A stretch of 38,323 nucleotides of DNA, taken from positions 1 through 38,323 of the IMG/VR virus record IMGVR_UViG_3300032245_000124, one strand, 5' to 3'. The notes below the pieces were generated by a model, which ran no database searches, was not told where the DNA came from, and saw nothing but the letters and a program-made list of their open reading frames with translations. Positions 8,690 to 17,854 of this stretch are shown here, in pieces (within the stretch, counting starts at the first letter, position 1; each line of letters begins with the position of its first letter). Both the position numbers and the translations under genes were made by a program. This stretch comes from a virus.

Positions 8690-10947
8690 CAGTAGCCCCT
8701 TACGTCGCCAACATCTGCGCTCAAAAGCAAGTTACCAAGCTGATAATTCCCGCCCTGCTCATTGCTGACAAAAATCAAGCGAAGCTGCCGACGCTGCTCC
8801 TTCATGTCAATCTTGTCCGTGGTCGAGTCAAATACATACGGATCGGAAACCTTGTCCTCGGACTGAGCATAAGGGCGTCCTGTGATATACAGGGACATCT
8901 CCCCTTCCATGATGAAGTCAGGCTCAATTCTTTCAAGTCTGAGCCAGTTGTTCTGACCTACCGGGGAAGGCTGCGTAGGACCTCCCGTAACAAGGCCAAG
9001 GTCATTGGTTTCAAATGAGCTATAGATGGCACTTTCAACCTGACCCTGAATCTTATTCACACCAATCTCATGCTGCCAGAGGCTGATCTTGTTCGGCTGA
9101 GTTTCAAAACTAGCCGATACCGTAGCACTCGCCGTGCAGGCCGCAGACAACACAATATTGTAAAAACCAGCATACAAGCTGTTGATCGTGACAGGAGCCG
9201 CTACCGTCTGACTGGTATCAAGCGTATACGTTCCAATGCCGCCAGTTCCGGAGACATACGCGGTGATCGTCGTGTTTGCCGTTATACCAGTCCCTGAGAT
9301 GTCTTGATTGACTTTGATCGTCCCTGACGTCACCGCAGATACGGTCAAAGTTGTTCCGGATATCGTTCCGGTAAACACAGCAGAGCAAGGCTGAATATCA
9401 ATGATTTCAGTGTCGTCAGGGACGCCGGTAGCAATAACCAACTGCTGAGTCTGAAGCTGCGAACTGATCGCTGTGACAACGACGTTGCTGGTATTCAGCG
9501 TCGTTATGTTCTGAGTCAAAACAACATCCTGCTCAGTTAAATCCTCTCCAGCCATAATAGGGAAGGCAAATACCTGAGAGAAGTATCCAGCAGTCCTGCG
9601 CGATCCAAGCGCCTCGCCAGCGTCATACCATGTCTGCTCACGAATGTTGTAGATGATCGCGTCGTTGCATTCTTCCGAGTCGCCTCGCGGATAGAACCAC
9701 CAGATTTCACCGAATCGCGGGACCTTCGTAGCCCACACCTTCTCACGCTGCGAATAGTTAAGGTTGTCGAAAAACCAGTTCTGGTTCATCGTGTTTGGAT
9801 TTTCTTTGATAGTTCCGTTGTATAGCAAGAACCTATCAACGCCAATCCAGTAATAGATGCCGTCATACTCAATGATGCACTGGCTAGACAGGACAGAAGT
9901 CCCGCCGATGATGTCATAACGCCAAAAAATTGTATCTACACCAATAGTGGTCGGTGCGTAGCTCACACGAATTAATGAATCGAGCGACCAGAAAAGACCA
10001 GAAGGAGAGTTTGATCCGCCGCGAACAGGAAGACCCTTTACAATCTTTTGGCTTGATATGTTTACTTCATTAGCGTCAGGGCTGTTCCAATCAAATACAT
10101 TGCCTGCTGAACAATTCTTGATAAGGCCATTATCTCCAAACGCAAAAACATATGGATGAAGTGACACAAAACCACCAGAAACTTCAATGTAATCATTTGT
10201 CGGAGAAATGCCTTGTGAGTCGCGCAGAGGATAGACAATATCGCCAGCAGGATCACCGGCAAGAATTACTGTGGCAGTTGTCCCGTCGATCTGGACAAGG
10301 TTCTGACCCGGATGCGCAAGAAGCAAGTTATTGTTTCCACCGGTAGAGTCAAAGAATCCGTCAAATTGCCACAGGTTCTTATCGCTTTGGATGAAATTAG
10401 AATTTACAGTTGCAACCGTAACGCTGAATCCAGAGCCAGTCCCGCCGATACTTGCAGCAGCAGCAGAGAGGATATCGCCAACGATATATCCGTTGCCTTG
10501 GGTCGTTATGGTGACTACGGTCACTACAGCGCCTGCAACGGTTATCGTAGCTAACGCACCAGTCCCACTGCCTCCGGTCAACGCAACGCTGGTATAGGTG
10601 CCGTTCGTATAAGACGATCCGCCAACAAGGCCGGATGTCGTAAGGATGGGACCGCCGAACCGATATTCAGTGATGCCGGAGCCAATGCCGTTGTTGTCGC
10701 AAAGAAACCTTTGAAGACCGTTGTTATACCCGTTGAAAATTCTGTTGTATCCATCTTCGGACTCAACGAAAATTCCTCTAGAGTATCCGTCGAATTGATT
10801 GCTCATCTCGCGGTATCCGCCGATCTTCCTCGGACGCCCGCGCTGAAACCTCACCCACTCGCCATCGTTGTAAAACTGCTTGTCGAGTATGGTCCCGTCC
10901 CGTTGAATGCCGGGCTTGGTATCAATCGATAATACTTTTTCGGTCAC
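8689..10947 (-). CDS. Tail nozzle/tubular-B-like structural protein with two beta inserts
   Basis: 752 aa, starting with GTG at 10947 (GTGA overlap with the preceding fibre gene). GGAGG lies at 957-961 of the 10,900s block, about 9 nt upstream. The N-terminus ([19 protein letters not shown], then [15 protein letters not shown]) is the hallmark start of the podoviral tail nozzle / packaged-DNA-stabilisation family (P22 gp10- or T7 gp12-like). The body is rich in propeller-like strands ([29 protein letters not shown]). Two foreign-looking Gly/Thr/Ser-rich modules interrupt it at residues ~103-183 and ~470-612. It probably forms the tail tube tip that gates DNA. The family call is from recalled motifs; the inserts are directly visible. 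Confidence 0.75.
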   Translation of the reverse strand: MTEKVLSIDTKPGIQRDGTILDKQFYNDGEWVRFQRGRPRKIGGYREMSNQFDGYSRGIFVESEDGYNRIFNGYNNGLQRFLCDNNGIGSGITEYRFGGPILTTSGLVGGSSYTNGTYTSVALTGGSGTGALATITVAGAVVTVVTITTQGNGYIVGDILSAAAASIGGTGSGFSVTVATVNSNFIQSDKNLWQFDGFFDSTGGNNNLLLAHPGQNLVQIDGTTATVILAGDPAGDIVYPLRDSQGISPTNDYIEVSGGFVSLHPYVFAFGDNGLIKNCSAGNVFDWNSPDANEVNISSQKIVKGLPVRGGSNSPSGLFWSLDSLIRVSYAPTTIGVDTIFWRYDIIGGTSVLSSQCIIEYDGIYYWIGVDRFLLYNGTIKENPNTMNQNWFFDNLNYSQREKVWATKVPRFGEIWWFYPRGDSEECNDAIIYNIREQTWYDAGEALGSRRTAGYFSQVFAFPIMAGEDLTEQDVVLTQNITTLNTSNVVVTAISSQLQTQQLVIATGVPDDTEIIDIQPCSAVFTGTISGTTLTVSAVTSGTIKVNQDISGTGITANTTITAYVSGTGGIGTYTLDTSQTVAAPVTINSLYAGFYNIVLSAACTASATVSASFETQPNKISLWQHEIGVNKIQGQVESAIYSSFETNDLGLVTGGPTQPSPVGQNNWLRLERIEPDFIMEGEMSLYITGRPYAQSEDKVSDPYVFDSTTDKIDMKEQRRQLRLIFVSNEQGGNYQLGNLLLSADVGDVRGY

Positions 10948-12197
10948 GTAAACGTGCCTCCAGAAACGCCACTGGTGAAGTTGCCTACTCCAGTAACATC
11001 AATTCCGGCAGCTTCAACCGTCAAAACATTAACGCCAAGAACGCTGACATTGAATTTACCAGCGCCACTACGATAGACGCCGGTCGAAGTCTCGCTACCA
11101 AAGTTAAGTGATGGAGCGCCTACAGTTCCATTGGAAAGGCTTATTGATGTATTACCCGCCTGAAAGGAATTGGCATTTACAAGATTTACGGAATCACAGA
11201 TCAATGTAACCTGCTGAGCGGCAGGAATAATTGCGTTTGCACCGCCAGCAACTCCAGTGCTAAGAGTAACCGTAAAGTTACTTGCGCTTCCTGATGTGGC
11301 ATTTTGGACGTAATAAACTTGAATTGTCGGAGGAACAATGATCGTCACGTTACCCGTAAGATCACCGACGCTCACATATTTCTGAATGACGTTAGAAGCC
11401 TCAGAGCTAGTAAGCGTGTATGTCCCTGTGCTTACGGTTTTGACTAACTGCGAGAAGTTGAACTGAGTATTCTTTCCAAGGCCAACGGTAAAAAACTCAG
11501 AGCCAGAGCAGGCAATAAAACAAGAGTCAGAAGGCTGAAGGCCAATTGAGTTTGAGTCATTGATTGTATCTGAGCCACCGCAAGCAATAGTCAGAAGACC
11601 TGTCCCTGAGTTCCTGACCTGAACAAACCAATTGTTACCAAGCGTAGCTGCAAGAGTAAGAGTTAAAGTTCCTGCGCCACCAATCCATGAAAGAAGCGAA
11701 GCTCTGTCGGTATCTATCGCTGTTCTGGCATTTGAAAACAAAGTAACCGGGGAAGACTGGTTAAGCGTAAGACCCGAAGCAAGTAGACCATAACCCGCAA
11801 GAGTCGCCGCATCAGCACTGGAAGTCCCTGTCCCAAAGGAAATGATTCCCCAAGTTCCCTCTTCATCCGGATTGTCGGTGACGTAGATGTATTTCGCCTC
11901 ACCGGCAGCAATTGAGATGATCGTCCCTACGCCAGCGTAGTCCTTGACCACAAACGTATTTGCGCCTACGTTGCGGATCAGCGCGTCGTTACCAACGGAC
12001 GTCTGATTGGCTGGCGGCATCCAAAGCTCAAGGCCAGCAGTGCTTGCCGTGACCTCCATAATCCGCGCAGAGAAATCATCGGTCGCGTTCCCGTTGATCG
12101 GCCACTGAAGCTGAGTGTCTGCCGTAATCGTAAACGCACGATACGAAACGTCAGTCGGCTGGATTGTATTTCCGGTGAAGGGTGAGTTATAGCTCAT
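10944..12197 (-). CDS. Tail fibre-like protein
   Basis: 417 aa starting [13 protein letters not shown]. The start codon lies 11 bp inside the 3' end of the GIY-YIG nuclease gene. The chain is Gly/Thr/Ser/Asn-rich beta repeats throughout, and the segment [20 protein letters not shown] near the C-terminus is a common motif in phage fibres (compare DPNTGIYFPAADTIGFAEGG in the S74 fibre of this window). No chaperone domain is seen at the C-terminus, which ends GVSGGTFT. It is translationally coupled to the nozzle gene by GTGA, which suggests assembly near the tail tip. A fibre or fibre-adaptor role is inferred. Confidence 0.65.
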   Translation of the reverse strand: MSYNSPFTGNTIQPTDVSYRAFTITADTQLQWPINGNATDDFSARIMEVTASTAGLELWMPPANQTSVGNDALIRNVGANTFVVKDYAGVGTIISIAAGEAKYIYVTDNPDEEGTWGIISFGTGTSSADAATLAGYGLLASGLTLNQSSPVTLFSNARTAIDTDRASLLSWIGGAGTLTLTLAATLGNNWFVQVRNSGTGLLTIACGGSDTINDSNSIGLQPSDSCFIACSGSEFFTVGLGKNTQFNFSQLVKTVSTGTYTLTSSEASNVIQKYVSVGDLTGNVTIIVPPTIQVYYVQNATSGSASNFTVTLSTGVAGGANAIIPAAQQVTLICDSVNLVNANSFQAGNTSISLSNGTVGAPSLNFGSETSTGVYRSGAGKFNVSVLGVNVLTVEAAGIDVTGVGNFTSGVSGGTFT

Positions 12198-12792
12198 GAT
12201 TTAATGCCTCTTTTTCGGCAAGTCTTTTTGCCTTCAAAATAGCTTTTGTTGCCAATACAGATGCTTTAATTTTTGCTTTATGTTCTTCTGATAAAACTTT
12301 TTTTGGAAGACGCGCCTTTTGTTCATCGGTCATTTTTTTACCCAATCGCGCCAATGAAATATTTTTTCTATGCTCTTCTGTAAACTTTCTTCCCTTTTGG
12401 GTTAAAGATATTTTTCTTTTTGTTTCTTCTGAATGAACTCTACCTAATCCAGCTTTTGAAATTTTTTTCCTTGTTTCTTTGGTAACAAAAATTCCGAGAC
12501 GACCTTCTCCACCATCAGTTAAATTATATCCGTTAGGAACTTTTGTGTTGTGCTGAGAAATTAACAAACGCTCAATTTCGCAAGCAAATTCAAAAGTAAA
12601 TGCATCGCATATATGAGTAAAAATGAAAGAATACACACCATATTTTTTTATGGCGTTTTTTAACGCAGGAGAATCGCTACTCAAACTTTGATGTCTTTTC
12701 CATCGTTTTTTCAAATCAACAGTTATGCCAACATATTGCTTGGCATTAACTTTATTTGTAATGATATAAACGGCTGTTTTCATATCAAACAT
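12187..12792 (-). CDS. GIY-YIG homing endonuclease with NUMOD3-type repeats
   Basis: 201 aa. The N-terminal GIY-YIG nuclease core is VYIITNKVNAKQYVGIT, with candidate catalytic Arg30 (KKRWKRH) and Glu74 (CEIERLL), followed by VPNGYNLTDGG. The C-terminal half has repeated basic motifs (KKISKAGLGRVHSEETKRK, KISLTQKGRKFTEEH, NISLARLGKKMTDEQ) of the NUMOD3 DNA-binding type. Start at 12792 (ATGTTTGATATG); a second in-frame ATG at 12783 is equally possible. The gene is much more AT-rich than its neighbours. It sits exactly between an adaptor gene's stop and a fibre gene's start and overlaps both by a few bases. It is paralogous to the nuclease at 23238-23849. It is likely a free-standing selfish gene. 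Confidence 0.9.
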   Translation of the reverse strand: MFDMKTAVYIITNKVNAKQYVGITVDLKKRWKRHQSLSSDSPALKNAIKKYGVYSFIFTHICDAFTFEFACEIERLLISQHNTKVPNGYNLTDGGEGRLGIFVTKETRKKISKAGLGRVHSEETKRKISLTQKGRKFTEEHRKNISLARLGKKMTDEQKARLPKKVLSEEHKAKIKASVLATKAILKAKRLAEKEALNHEL

Positions 12793-13420
12793 CTAAAACA
12801 TTAGCTTGTCTATCAGCAATACGCTGAACGTCTTCGGTCTTCAGTGAGGCAACAATCGCGCTATATTGCGCCTGCCACATGGGGAGCCTTGCATCGTTCT
12901 TCAGGAAGGGCATCGCCTGCAGCAGTGAGCCGTATAGCAGCGCCTGAGGAGCGTAGATCGTGAACCAGTTGGTCTGATTCGAAGAGTCGAGCGGCTGGAC
13001 GCGCTCGTAATAAACCACTTCGAAGGGATAATCGCCTGCAGGAGTCGGAGCCACCAGCCAGTGCGTGTAGTCGTAATCGCAGTAGAACTTCGGCCTATCA
13101 GTAGCAGTAGGGTCCGGAGCGTATTCCCGAAGATATTCATACTTGCGCAGGAAGACTGGATATCGTTGACCGGCCACGGTCACGTTCATCGATACCGTCT
13201 TGCGCCATCTGGCGGGCTTGTCGATGACCGGCTGGTTTAACGTCAACGTGCTGGTCTGGACTGTCAGATTACCAAGAAACTTGATATCGGCGGCGATGGT
13301 CTGCTCGGCCAGCATGATGAAGCTGGGAATCTTCTCGATGGTCGCGGTGTCGGTCCGTTCAAGGTAGGACTGGATGTCAGCAACCAAGCTATCGTAAGTC
13401 ATTACTGCGGCGACTGTCAT
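12785..13420 (-). CDS. Tail adaptor/head-tail connector-like protein
   Basis: 211 aa. ATG at 13420 with AGAGGA about 8 nt upstream. The opening MTYDSLVADIQSYLERTD and IPSFIMLAEQTIAADIKFLG, then VVYYERVQPLDSSNQTNWF and LYGSLLQAMPFLKNDARLPMW, match the layout of phage adaptor (gp6/gp4-like) proteins that join portal to tail (recalled family pattern). It stands just downstream of the lysis cassette, apart from the head genes, and is followed by a homing nuclease that overlaps its stop. A second, longer adaptor-like protein is encoded at 22171-23241, so the two may form successive rings or have distinct roles. Confidence 0.65.
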   Translation of the reverse strand: MTVAAVMTYDSLVADIQSYLERTDTATIEKIPSFIMLAEQTIAADIKFLGNLTVQTSTLTLNQPVIDKPARWRKTVSMNVTVAGQRYPVFLRKYEYLREYAPDPTATDRPKFYCDYDYTHWLVAPTPAGDYPFEVVYYERVQPLDSSNQTNWFTIYAPQALLYGSLLQAMPFLKNDARLPMWQAQYSAIVASLKTEDVQRIADRQANVLDV

Positions 13421-13464
13421 AACACAAATCCTCTTGATTTCACTGCATTTTCGCTATGTTAGCA

Positions 13465-13905
13465 TTATGCGAATGGACGCGCCCCATTTCGGTCAATGAT
13501 CAATTTCGATCCTCTTGGCTTGAATTCCGGCGTATTCGGCACCGAGATGTGCGTCCATGAGTCGAACTCAAGGATGATCTGGTCGAAAGGCACTTCCGCC
13601 TTAATACAGGCTTCCACAACCTCGCGGGGCTTCATCCCCGGCACACGGATATCAGCAGCACAACCAAGCCTGTGCTGGCTGCTGTCCTTTGACCCCACGG
13701 AGTCATTGACCTTCTTCGACCGGAATCCCGAGTTGATCATGACCGGCTTACCGCCAACTGCCGTCTTAACCTGCTGCAGAAGGCCCGCCAATCGCTTCAG
13801 GTTGGCCGTTTCCTGCTCGTTTGGGGTGTTGTCCCATCCGTTGCGATCCGCAGCCTCTGAGCGCGTCAGTTCCTCAAGGGAGAAGTTTGCTGTCAGTTGG
13901 GTCAT
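13465..13905 (-). CDS. Endolysin, M15A-type zinc D,D-carboxypeptidase
   Basis: 146 aa, a single Peptidase_M15_3-like catalytic domain without a cell-wall-binding domain. Zinc-ligand candidates are H78 and D85 in SSQHRLGCAADIR and H119 in SWTHISV, with E113 (ILEFDSWTH) as the likely catalytic acid. The N-terminus NFSLEELTRSEAADRNGWDN is the usual start of this family. It cleaves peptide stems of peptidoglycan at the end of infection. No signal peptide is seen, so it should depend on the holins encoded immediately upstream. It overlaps the 3TM holin as ATGA. The domain call is strong. Confidence 0.9.
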   Translation of the reverse strand: MTQLTANFSLEELTRSEAADRNGWDNTPNEQETANLKRLAGLLQQVKTAVGGKPVMINSGFRSKKVNDSVGSKDSSQHRLGCAADIRVPGMKPREVVEACIKAEVPFDQIILEFDSWTHISVPNTPEFKPRGSKLIIDRNGARPFA

Positions 13906-14423
13906 TCTTTTTTCGCCAGAGCTTCGTTCTTGGCGGCAGAGCCAGCCGAAGAACCGTAGTAGTAATACAGAACCGCCATCAAGGCGGCATCCAGTGTTCC
14001 CAGCAGGCGGGCTACCAGTTCACGCATGGTCGAATCCACCACGGCGGTCAGCAAGTGATATTGCACGATACCCCAAGTCAACAGCACCACGAAGGCCAGA
14101 ATCCGGGGAGTCCATACGTCACCCGTCCTTGCGGCCATGTCTCTTGCGCTGGCGCGATCTGCAGCGTGAACCTTCTCAATGTCGATATCCAGTTCACGGA
14201 GTTTGATGACAAGCGAGGCATCTGCGGTCTTCAGAGCGGTCATCTGTTCGGCGGTCAGAGTGCCAGTGGAAATCTTCTTGATGATCTGATCTTTGGTGGC
14301 TTCTGGCTCACCAATCGCACTCGCAATCGCTTCCACGGCCATACCAGCGAACGGGCCACCAATCAGGGTGGCGGCAGTCGGAGCAACGGATTTAAGCAGT
14401 GACTTCCAGTTGATGTCGCTCAT
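13902..14423 (-). CDS. Three-TM holin (GTA-type holin family)
   Basis: 173 aa with an N-terminal hydrophobic segment (~13-35, Gly/Ala-rich) and two stronger membrane segments (~106-125 ILAFVVLLTWGIVQYHLL and ~138-157 LLGTLDAALMAVLYYYY). The block VHAADRASARDMAARTGDVWTPR before the second segment matches the family of 3TM holins first described in gene transfer agents. It lies directly upstream of the endolysin gene with an ATGA overlap. It should make the inner-membrane lesion that releases the endolysin. Confidence 0.8.
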   Translation of the reverse strand: MSDINWKSLLKSVAPTAATLIGGPFAGMAVEAIASAIGEPEATKDQIIKKISTGTLTAEQMTALKTADASLVIKLRELDIDIEKVHAADRASARDMAARTGDVWTPRILAFVVLLTWGIVQYHLLTAVVDSTMRELVARLLGTLDAALMAVLYYYYGSSAGSAAKNEALAKKE

Positions 14424-14773
14424 TGCTCATCCTTTTTCATGGTCACAGTGTCATGTCCCTTGGATACGGTGACACGGCCTTCCTCGACGTCCACCTTCAT
14501 CGGCGGTTCCTTCTGGTCAAGGCGGTCGATCAAACCTTTGATGACTTCAAACTCCGGCTTCTCCTGCTTCGGAGTAGCGCCAGCGATGCCATTCATCATG
14601 GAAATCAAAGCCGTCAAGGAGGCACCAAGCAACCCCATAACAGCAGCCATCTTGGACTCCTCCAGAACGATGGAAGCACCAACGCCGACACAGACGATCA
14701 ACGTAATGTAAGCCAAACCCTGCTTGCCAATAGTCTTACCAGCGACTTCCTTGGCTGAATCGTTTTCGCTCAT
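14420..14773 (-). CDS. Putative holin or membrane lysis accessory protein
   Basis: 117 aa with two predicted membrane segments at ~19-37 (GLAYITLIVCVGVGASIVL) and ~42-64 (MAAVMGLLGASLTALISMM) and a charged soluble C-terminal tail that contains the strand-like segment MKVDVEEGRVTVSKGHDTVTM. ATGA overlaps join it to both neighbours. Its position between a coiled-coil membrane protein and the 3TM holin makes a second holin or antiholin likely. No family is recognised with certainty. Confidence 0.65.
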   Translation of the reverse strand: MSENDSAKEVAGKTIGKQGLAYITLIVCVGVGASIVLEESKMAAVMGLLGASLTALISMMNGIAGATPKQEKPEFEVIKGLIDRLDQKEPPMKVDVEEGRVTVSKGHDTVTMKKDEQ

Positions 14774-15054
14774 TTCGGAATAGCCTTAAATAATGCCTGA
14801 AGCTCATGTGAAACTGCATTGAGAACGAAGAGGATTACAGCACCAAGCGCAACGATTGTTCCGTGCTTGATGACGGCCCTTCGTAACTCAGCGCGTTCTT
14901 TCTCTCGTTCTGCCAGAAGCTTTAGATAGGGAAGATATTCATTCGTAAAATTATCCCAAGTTTCTAATATGCAATTGATATCCCTTGTCATTTCTCTCTG
15001 CTTCTCTCTTGCGTTTTGGATATCATTTTCAAGCTTCTGGAGTCGGTCATCCAT
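14770..15054 (-). CDS. Coiled-coil membrane protein (XhlA-like lysis accessory)
   Basis: 94 aa from the ATG at 15054. The frame is open up to 15174, but the extension would read into the upstream gene and looks non-native (MGRLSQEKRRSSED). The N-terminal ~60 residues are heptad-like and charged (LQKLENDIQNAREKQREMTRDI), and one membrane segment lies at ~62-82 (HGTIVALGAVILFVLNAV). This order (coiled coil, then a single C-terminal TM) resembles XhlA-type lysis helper proteins. It sits 8 nt after the preceding stop and overlaps the next gene as ATGA. A spanin is possible but less likely because no outer-membrane partner is visible. Confidence 0.6.
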   Translation of the reverse strand: MDDRLQKLENDIQNAREKQREMTRDINCILETWDNFTNEYLPYLKLLAEREKERAELRRAVIKHGTIVALGAVILFVLNAVSHELQALFKAIPK

Positions 15055-15062
15055 TTTATTTC

Positions 15063-15284
15063 TTAAATTTTTGCGATAGCTTGATGAAAGGGAATCAGGT
15101 CTTCGGTAGTCCAAAAATCTTTGGCAATCATGATCTTCAGATGATCGACGTTTCTCTTGCGACAGTCTACCCACTCGGCATCACTCATGTATTCCGGCTT
15201 GCCAGCATTGATAAGATTTACGCTATCAAGTGCTGCAGAGTAGTGCTTCGCAATTTGTTCAGCACTTGGTTTATCAACGGACAT
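15063..15284 (-). CDS. Small conserved phage protein, fibre-adjacent
   Basis: 73 aa with AGGAG 6-7 nt upstream of the ATG. Sequence features are KHYSAALDSVNLINAGKPEY and DHLKIMIAKDFWTTEDLIPF, an all-helical pattern. Similar small proteins follow fibre genes in environmental phages (recalled, not searched). It could be a fibre chaperone or a lysis-timing protein, but nothing in the sequence decides this. Its Shine-Dalgarno overlaps the end of the S74 fibre gene. Confidence 0.6.
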   Translation of the reverse strand: MSVDKPSAEQIAKHYSAALDSVNLINAGKPEYMSDAEWVDCRKRNVDHLKIMIAKDFWTTEDLIPFHQAIAKI

Positions 15285-15285
15285 A

Positions 15286-17841
15286 TTAAACTCCTTTCAA
15301 AGAGGCAAGTTCAGATTTAACAAGGTCGAGTTCGCTTTTCAATTCTTGGATTGCTTTAACAAGCACCGGAATTAAGGTGCCAGCAGAAGCCTCAAGTTTC
15401 TCCGGGTTCTCTTCATACACAAGATTCGGGACAGTAACACCAGCAGCAGACTGAGCTTCCTGCAGTTCTTGTGCGATAAATCCGAATTCTGGAATACCTA
15501 CCTTGCCACCATCACGCATATTCCAGACGAAGGAAACTGGACGCAACTTCTCAATAAGATTCAATCCGGCAGGGATATCAACAATATCTTTTTTATCTCT
15601 GCGATCTGACAGTGCAGTTATCGTCGTTACTTGGCAACGCAAAGTTCCAATCGAACTATCGCCTAAAGTAATTGCATTGTTTGAAGTAACTGAAGCGCCT
15701 TGAGCATTGTAGCCAATGAATGTGTTGTTAAATCCGGCGGTGTTAATTTGCCCTGCTGCATAACCTACTGCAGTGTTATTTGATGAAGTGTTTGCATTAA
15801 GAGCCTGAGAACCAAACGCCGAATTATTACTAGTGGTCGTGTTTGCATAAAGTGCCGCAGAACCTACAGCAGTGTTATTCGATGCATTATTATTATAAAG
15901 CGCCAAATATCCTAATGCTGCATTATTCGTTCCAGAAATGTTCTGGGTAATCGACAGATAACCTACTGCAGTGTTATTAGCTCCAGTAGTGTTTGCATTA
16001 AGAACGGCATAACCTACCGCAGTGTTATTTGATGCAGTGTTTGAAGCAAGTGTTGAAGAGCCTACTGATGTGTTTGCTGAGCCGGTAAGGTTACTGGCAA
16101 GCGCCTGATAACCAAATGCTGCATTATTACTGGCGGAAGTGTTTGCGGAAAGTGCTTGATTACCTACTGCGGTGTTATTATTTCCAGTGCTTTCAAAAAG
16201 CGCAGTATATCCTACTGCTGTGTTATAAGAGCCAGTAATGTTTGTGGCAAGCGCATTATCGCCTACAGCAGTGTTGTAAGAGCCGGTAGTGGTGTTGTAA
16301 AGCGCAACATTACCTACTGCGGTGTTACTACCTCCAGTAGTGTTATCTTCAAGGGCTTGAAAACCTAAGCCAGTGTTACCTGTTCCGGAAGTATTTTTAG
16401 AAAGTGCGGAATAACCAAATGCTGAGTTATAACTGGCAGTTGTGGTTGTTTGAAGAGCGTTAAAACCAAAAGCCGAATTACCAATACCACTTGTGTTTGA
16501 ATCAAGAGCGTTAGAACCTACTGCAGTGTTGTAGTCACCACCAGTGTTTGCGGTAAGTGCCGCATAACCTAATGCTGTATTGCTAAATCCATCCGTGTTA
16601 GAACCAAGTGCCGTAAAACCTACTGCAGTGTTTGTTGCAACTGATCCAGCGCCCTTACCCACTGTTAAAGTGTTAATCAGAGAGTCAGAATTAACTTGCA
16701 GAAGGTTAGTTCCTGATGCTGTCGTAGTTCCGACAAGAACGATACCAGAGGAGTTAATCCTCATCGCCTCTGCACCACCTTCAGCAAATCCGATGGTGTC
16801 AGCAGCAGGGAAGTAAATGCCCGTATTCGGGTCGCCTGTGGTCGTGATGGAGGGTAGCGGTGCGGTTCCAGCCGCAAAGGTCGCAGCGCCTGTTGCACTC
16901 AGCGTAGTAAACGCACCAGCAGCAGGAGTCGTTGAGCCTATTGTCGTGCTGTTGATTCCACTACTAGCACTCAGCGTAGTAAACGCACCAGCAGCAGGAG
17001 TTGTGCTTCCTATTGCTGTTCCGTCTACCGTGCCGCCGTTAATATCGACTGTCGTTACGCTACCGAGATTGGCTATCGTTCCAGAGAAAGTCTGCCCGTT
17101 GCTCGTTACCGTTCCGCCAAGCGTAAGCGCAGGTAGCGTCCAAGTAGCCGCCGCAGTCCACGTTCCACCAGCAGCAATAGGGCCGTTGATCGTTCCTGAT
17201 GCCTGAGTCGTTCCGTCTATCGTTCCGCCGTTGATGTCCGTAGTCGTAAGCACGGAAGAGGCTATCGTCATCACGCCAGTTGCGTTAGCAATCGATGCGG
17301 AGGCGGTCCCGTCCTTCGCCTTGATGTTCGTCACTTCAAGGTTGGTAAGGTCCAAGGCACCGGTAAGATCAATGTTTCCGCCAATCGTCGCATTACCGGC
17401 AAGGAACATATTGCGCGGTCGGGTAGCGCCAGATGCACCTATGTCGTAGGTGTTGTCGGTGAATATCAGGTTGCTGGTAATCGTCCCTGTGACGGTAACG
17501 GTATCAGCAGAGGCATTGCCAAGCGTCGTGTTGCCTGTCGTAGCGAACGGCGAGCTTACCGTCACGGCACCGGTAGCATCGGTCAGGACGATAGCAGCAG
17601 TGCCGTCCTTCGCCTTGATATTCGTGACCTCAAGGTTCGTCGTATCGACTGTCGTAAAGTTACCGGCTGCAGCGTCTGCGGAAGCAAGTAGCGTTACCGT
17701 CCCGCTAGAATTCTCCGTGTAGAGCTTCATGTCCGCAATATTCACCGCAAGCTCACCAGCCTGCAGATTTGCGTTACTCGGCACCGCAGCAGCTACGGTC
17801 GAGTGATAAGTGACAATCGGGGTCTTAGTTGGCTGAGCCAT
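15286..17841 (-). CDS. Tail fibre with YadA-head-like repeats and S74 chaperone domain
   Basis: 851 aa. The N-terminus (QPTKTPIVTYHSTVAAAVPS, LQAGELAVNIADMKLYTENS) is a common fibre attachment domain. Two copies of IGSTTPAAGAFTTLSA lie at ~277-316. Residues ~397-730 are tandem beta-roll repeats of the NNTAVGYxAL type found in trimeric autotransporter heads. The C-terminal ~107 residues form a peptidase S74 intramolecular chaperone beginning at Ser745 in ITALSDRRDKKDI, the usual self-cleavage site, and ending in a coiled coil (IQELKSELDLVKSELASL). It should trimerise and then release the chaperone. GAGG lies about 8 nt before the ATG. It is likely the main receptor-binding fibre. Confidence 0.85.
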   Translation of the reverse strand: MAQPTKTPIVTYHSTVAAAVPSNANLQAGELAVNIADMKLYTENSSGTVTLLASADAAAGNFTTVDTTNLEVTNIKAKDGTAAIVLTDATGAVTVSSPFATTGNTTLGNASADTVTVTGTITSNLIFTDNTYDIGASGATRPRNMFLAGNATIGGNIDLTGALDLTNLEVTNIKAKDGTASASIANATGVMTIASSVLTTTDINGGTIDGTTQASGTINGPIAAGGTWTAAATWTLPALTLGGTVTSNGQTFSGTIANLGSVTTVDINGGTVDGTAIGSTTPAAGAFTTLSASSGINSTTIGSTTPAAGAFTTLSATGAATFAAGTAPLPSITTTGDPNTGIYFPAADTIGFAEGGAEAMRINSSGIVLVGTTTASGTNLLQVNSDSLINTLTVGKGAGSVATNTAVGFTALGSNTDGFSNTALGYAALTANTGGDYNTAVGSNALDSNTSGIGNSAFGFNALQTTTTASYNSAFGYSALSKNTSGTGNTGLGFQALEDNTTGGSNTAVGNVALYNTTTGSYNTAVGDNALATNITGSYNTAVGYTALFESTGNNNTAVGNQALSANTSASNNAAFGYQALASNLTGSANTSVGSSTLASNTASNNTAVGYAVLNANTTGANNTAVGYLSITQNISGTNNAALGYLALYNNNASNNTAVGSAALYANTTTSNNSAFGSQALNANTSSNNTAVGYAAGQINTAGFNNTFIGYNAQGASVTSNNAITLGDSSIGTLRCQVTTITALSDRRDKKDIVDIPAGLNLIEKLRPVSFVWNMRDGGKVGIPEFGFIAQELQEAQSAAGVTVPNLVYEENPEKLEASAGTLIPVLVKAIQELKSELDLVKSELASLKGV
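15652..16653 (-). repeat. Tandem imperfect repeats encoding N-x-A-x-G-[YFS] beta-rolls
   Basis: In-frame imperfect repeats of roughly 42-72 bp inside the S74 fibre gene encode units such as NTAVGYTALFESTGN and NAAFGYQALASNLTGS. More than 15 units are visible. Third-codon positions differ between copies, so the array is old or under protein-level selection and was not copied recently. Confidence 0.8.
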
Positions 17842-17854
17842 TTCGTTACCTCAT

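Noticed and set aside
13421-13464. Promoter in the 44-bp gap before the short adaptor gene
   Set aside because: The gap is AT-rich, but no convincing -35/-10 pair or phage-type promoter repeat can be seen; only a Shine-Dalgarno is supported.
15055-15174. N-terminal extension of the coiled-coil membrane protein to 15174
   Set aside because: The extra 40 residues are overlapped by the upstream gene and look like out-of-frame sequence; the ATG at 15054, just after the upstream stop, is preferred.
15652-16653. Regular repeats that look at first like a CRISPR or direct-repeat array
   Set aside because: Repeats are imperfect, vary in length by multiples of three and lie in frame inside the S74 fibre gene. 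There are no constant repeats with unique spacers.
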